A DNA stretch of 64,000 nt from Myxococcales bacterium (GTDB taxonomy: Bacteria; Myxococcota_A; Polyangia; Nannocystales; Nannocystaceae). The notes under the pieces were generated by a model. That model was not told the DNA's origin, did not search any database, and was given only the letters and a program-made list of their open reading frames with translations. The stretch spans positions 248,001 through 312,000 of the forward strand of contig JACKDU010000009.1 in assembly GCA_020633335.1 (NCBI GenBank). The letters are read 5' to 3'. The translations under genes were made by a program, and so were the position numbers. Shown piece by piece: positions 61,088 to 64,000 of this stretch. Numbering within the stretch: the stretch's first letter is position 1; each line of letters starts with the position of its first letter.

Positions 61088-62004
61088 GGGAGCGCCTCCC
61101 CCCGCAGCGCCTCGCCGAGCGTGCGGCCGCAGATGTTCTGGATCTCGAGGCCAGGCCGGGCGTTGATCTCGAGGATCACCGGGCCCCAGCGGTGGTCGAC
61201 GCAGATGTCGACGCCGAGGTAGCCGAGCGGGACCGCCGACGCGGCCGCGAGCGCGACCTCGACGCAGGCCCGCCACTCCGGGAGGGTCCGGCCGATCAGG
61301 AGCTCGCCGCTCTCCGGGTGGATGTCGACGAGCTCGCCGCGGGAGATCGCGCGGTAGGTGAGCCCGGACGCGACGTCGACGGCGACGCCGATCCCCCCCT
61401 GGTGGAGGTTGGCGCGGCCGCCGGAGCGCCGGGTCGGCACCCGGACCATCGAGAGGAGGGGGCGGCCGCGGAGGACGATGATCCGGAGGTCGCAGACGCC
61501 GTCGGGCCAGAAGGCGTTGTAGAGGTCGTGGGGGACGATCCGCTCCTCGACCAGGATCCGGTCCTCCATCTCCTTCGAGAAGGAGCCGAAGGTGATGTTG
61601 GCGAGGTGGTGGCGGAGCTCGTGGACGGCGATCTCGCGCCCCTTCGGGGTTCGCCAGCCGCTCTCCGTCCGCTCGCCGACGACGACGATCCCGTCGCCGC
61701 CGCTGCCGCTCGCCGGCTTGACCACGAAGCTCTCGCGCTCGCGGAGGAGCTCGAGGATCGCGTCGACCTCGAAGAGGCCGCGGCCGATCGCGATCGTCGG
61801 CGCGACCGGCACGCCGATCTCCGCGAAGAGCTCCTTGCAGAGGATCTTGTCGTCGGCGATCGGGTAGTGCCGGCGCTCGTTGTGGGCGTAGACCAGCTCG
61901 ACGTTGCGGCGGTTCATCCCGAAGACCGGGGAGAGGCGCTCCCGCGCCGCTCGCCAGCGCTGCCACCAGCCGATCTGGCGCTCGTTCGTGGTCACGTCGC
62001 TCAT
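61084..62004 (-). CDS. RimK-like ATP-grasp ligase (alpha-L-glutamate ligase-like)
   Basis: 306-residue ATP-grasp enzyme. The N-terminal part is FGMNRRNVELVYAHNERRHYPIADDKILCKELFAEIGVPVAPT. ATP-binding segments follow: SFVVKPASGSGGDGIVVVGER (nucleotide Lys and Gly loop), RILVEERIVPHDL (hinge), RIIVLRGRPLLSMVRVPTRRSGGRANLHQGG, and the Mg2+ site VILEINARPGLEIQN. This is the subgroup named 'alpha-L-glutamate ligase-like', which makes peptide or isopeptide bonds by activating a carboxylate and is known to pair with UUP1-type membrane proteins. It is cytoplasmic. Both gene junctions are 4-bp ATGA overlaps. The acceptor substrate is not known. Confidence 0.92.
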   Translation of the reverse strand: MSDVTTNERQIGWWQRWRAARERLSPVFGMNRRNVELVYAHNERRHYPIADDKILCKELFAEIGVPVAPTIAIGRGLFEVDAILELLRERESFVVKPASGSGGDGIVVVGERTESGWRTPKGREIAVHELRHHLANITFGSFSKEMEDRILVEERIVPHDLYNAFWPDGVCDLRIIVLRGRPLLSMVRVPTRRSGGRANLHQGGIGVAVDVASGLTYRAISRGELVDIHPESGELLIGRTLPEWRACVEVALAAASAVPLGYLGVDICVDHRWGPVILEINARPGLEIQNICGRTLGEALRGEALP

Positions 62005-63592
62005 GCCCGCGCCTCCCCCCGCCAGAGCCGGCGGAAGCGCCAGAGCTCGATGAGGCGGACGCCGACCCAGCGCCCGAGGACGATGTTGGCGGCGATCACG
62101 AGGAGGAGGACCTCCGGGAAGCCGCTGACGAGGACCTGCATGGCCATCGAGTTCATCACCAGGTAGCAGGCGAGGACGACGATCATGGTCCCGCCGAAGT
62201 GGATCATCCCCTCCCGCGGGCCGCGCTCGGCGAGCACCAGGTAGAGGCGCTCGGAGGTGATCGCCATGACCGCGATCGGGAAGTAGGCGACCTTGGCGAG
62301 CTCCTCGAGGGCGAGGTGATCGGCGAGGAGGCTGGTGCCGAGCATCGACATCACCACCACCGTCAGGAGGATCGCCAGGGTCGGCGAGTGGAGGAGCTGG
62401 AGGCGCTGGAGGCCGAGGCGGGCGGCGACCACCGAGACGGTGACGATCACCAGGCTCACCATCCCCCAGAGGAGGCCGGTCGCGCCGGCGGAGGCGGCGA
62501 TCAGCGCGGGCAGGAAGGTGCCGAAGGTCGGCACGCCGATCACGTTGCGGAAGAGGACGACCACCAGCGCGCCGATCGGCAGCATCAGGACGGTCTGGAG
62601 GAGCGAGAAGGGGAGGCGGAGGCGGGCGAAGAGGTCCCAGACGTTGAAGGCCGAGAAGGACGCGCGGGCCTCGGGCGAGGGCACCAGGCGCTCGCGGGTC
62701 GTGAACATGTAGTCGAAGTTGATCTCCGACGAGTGGCGGAAGAGCGCCTCGTCGCCGCGGTAGAGCGCGAGGTAGTGGCTCGGCAGCGACGCGAAGTGGT
62801 GGTTGGTCGGATCGAAGGGGACCCAGTGGCCGGCGACGTAGGCCTCGACCCACTGGTGCGAGGTCCGCTTGCTCCCCGACTGGAGGACGAGGCCGCCGAC
62901 CAGGCGCGCCGGGATCCCCGCGGCCCGCGCGAGGGCGACGAAGAGGCGGCTCTTGCCGTTGCAGCTCGCCTCGCCGAGGCGGAGCGCGGTCAGGGCGTCG
63001 GTGGTCCCCTTGAAGGTGCGGTAGCCGAGGCCGGAGGTGTCGTCGTAGATCCGCTTGAGGCGATCGCGGAGGGGCCCCGATCGGCGCCGATCGCCTGGAG
63101 GTGGGCGCGGAGCTCGGGGTCGTCGACCTGGATCGCCTCGGCCGGCTGGAGCTCGGCGCGGACCGCCCGCGGGTAGCTCTCGGGGACCTCGAGGTCGGGG
63201 GCGATGTCGAAGCGCACCGCCGAGAGGAGCGCCGAGAAGTCGTAGCGGATCTCGACGCCGTCGGGGACCGGCGCCCCCAGCCAGATCGCCTGGCGGTTGA
63301 GGCCCTCGGCCTCGACCGTGTAGTGGAGGACCTGCGGCGCCGTCTGGCTCTCCTCGTGGATCGCCTGGCGGACGTCGTCCGCGGGGACGTAGGTGGCGAC
63401 GCGCACCCGCCCGTCGCCGCCGTCGAGGGTCATCCGCAGGCTGACGCGGTACTCGGTCTGCGGGAGGATGTTGGAGATCCGGTAGTCGAGGACCGTGACC
63501 TTGTAGATGAAGGCCGCGACCGGCGTGATCAGCAGGGCCGCGAGGACCGCGAGGGTCAGGAGTCGCAGGCGTCGTTGGGTCGAGGTCGACAT
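62001..63592 (-). pseudogene. UUP1-type membrane protein: transglutaminase-like domain plus 7TM, with one-base frameshift
   Basis: First gene of the operon. From ATG 63592 an N-terminal helix (LLTLAVLAALLITPVAAFIY) leads to a periplasmic domain. Near 63070 the frame changes: one more base in a G run (63069-63074) gives RGPLRDRLKRIYDD. The transglutaminase-like part follows with EASCNGKSRLFVALARAAGIPARLVGG, SGSKRTSHQWVEAYV and WVPFDPTNHHF. Seven membrane helices (PFSLLQTVLMLPIGALVVVLF ... EVLLLVIAANIVLGRWVG) end the protein. This is the family usually called inactive transglutaminase fused to 7TM. Here Cys, His and Asp appear at triad-like places. Because the rest is intact, a sequencing deletion is more likely than decay. 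Confidence 0.82.
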
Positions 63593-63797
63593 CGTCGGGC
63601 GCGGGAGGGCGTGCGCCGCCGACGAGCGGGCCCCGATCCGCGACGTGCGGCGGGCCCCCCGAGAACGGCGGTCTGAGCTGGTCTCCACCGGGTCAGTGGC
63701 GGTGGGCCGCGGGTTCTTACAGGGAAAGTGACGAGGTCTGCAGGTGGGGTCGGGTCGCCCTGGAGGCGCGCATTCGGGCCTGGTAGCCTCCGTGGCC
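63593..63797. other. intergenic region upstream of the UUP1 operon
   Basis: About 205 bp between the divergent UUP1 operon and the partial lipoprotein gene. It must hold the operon promoter. No specific -35/-10 or operator can be assigned by eye. Confidence 0.5.
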
Positions 63798-64000
63798 ATG
63801 CTCCGTGGAGCCCTCCATCTGCGCCTCTCCTTCTTGACGATCGCCGCGCTCGTCGTCGGCGCGCTCGCGGCCTGCGGCGGCGACGACGACGGGAGCGGGA
63901 GCGGGACGAACGGCGACGCGACCCTCCTCACCTGCTCCTTGGGCAAGATGAGCGCGAGGGAGTGCCAGGCGACCTGCGAGGACATGGGCGAGGACCACGG
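63798..64000 (+). CDS. lipoprotein, 3' truncated by window edge
   Basis: An ATG at 63798 opens a frame that continues past the window end. The signal (LHLRLSFLTIAALVVGALAAC) gives lipidation at Cys26, followed by GGDDDGSGSG and then TCSLGKMSARECQATCEDMGED, a Cys-containing segment. The post-Cys Asp-rich GGDDD is shared in kind with lipoproteins at 4975 and 38210 (SGGSDDD, GDDGV). Too little is visible to assign a function. Confidence 0.75.
   Translation, partial: MLRGALHLRLSFLTIAALVVGALAACGGDDDGSGSGTNGDATLLTCSLGKMSARECQATCEDMGEDH

Overview
The window is 64 kb of very GC-rich chromosomal DNA with dense genes on both strands and no rRNA, tRNA, CRISPR or complete insertion sequence that I could see. 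Several features point to a myxobacterium, most likely of the Nannocystis/Plesiocystis/Enhygromyxa type. There are 14 lipoproteins, most with long Ser/Thr/Gly/Ala linkers after the lipid-bearing Cys. One protein has a clear MYXO-CTERM tail (Gly-Cys-rich, hydrophobic, Arg-rich). DUF4215-type repeats (CGDG...CDDGND...C) recur, and there is a eukaryote-like Ser/Thr kinase fused to TPRs. The lineage is inferred from these features, not from a search.

Layout. 0-8 kb: the 3' part of a tRNA-dihydrouridine synthase, a small HTH gene with a duplicated remnant, an SDR, a CmcJ/NvfI-like oxygenase, a Cys-rich surface protein, a CBM9-like lipoprotein, a nucleoside hydrolase and a deletion-scarred Uma2 gene. 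8-20 kb: a methyltransferase, an OPT transporter with a small membrane partner, a tandem array of paralogous lipoproteins (three intact, one decayed), a SnoaL-like protein, a voltage-gated-type K+ channel, a cNMP-binding/CPBP membrane protease and the MYXO-CTERM protein. 20-31 kb: a fibrinogen-C-like lipoprotein, an M49 peptidase, an M18 aminopeptidase, a lower-GC LysR/quinone-oxidoreductase pair, a pentapeptide-repeat membrane protein, a TetR/NmrA-like oxidoreductase cassette between 21-bp direct repeats, a P450 and a metallophosphoesterase. 31-43 kb: a thioesterase, a SulP transporter with beta-carbonic anhydrase, several large lipoproteins, a lone flavin-dependent halogenase and the kinase. 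43-50 kb: an IgGFc-binding-like lipoprotein, a MacAB-type ABC exporter set, a glutaredoxin and a membrane protein. 50-54.5 kb: a stretch rich in frame-disrupted genes plus two small proteins of unknown origin. 54.7-63.6 kb: a GT-C-type glycosyltransferase, then a tight minus-strand operon.

That operon is the most interesting unit. In transcription order it encodes a UUP1-type membrane protein (periplasmic transglutaminase-like domain plus 7TM), a RimK-like ATP-grasp ligase, a TPR protein, a TPR-like lipoprotein and an outer-membrane beta-barrel with two poly-lysine runs. Three of the four junctions overlap by 4-7 bp. The first two genes are a known association; the three envelope genes suggest an inner-membrane-to-outer-membrane peptide ligation or tagging system not described in this form.

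At least four genes in the right-hand part (about 51.9, 53.35, 56.4 and 63.07 kb) each lose frame by the equivalent of one missing base. They are either real decay or systematic one-base sequencing deletions, so those genes should be read as provisional.
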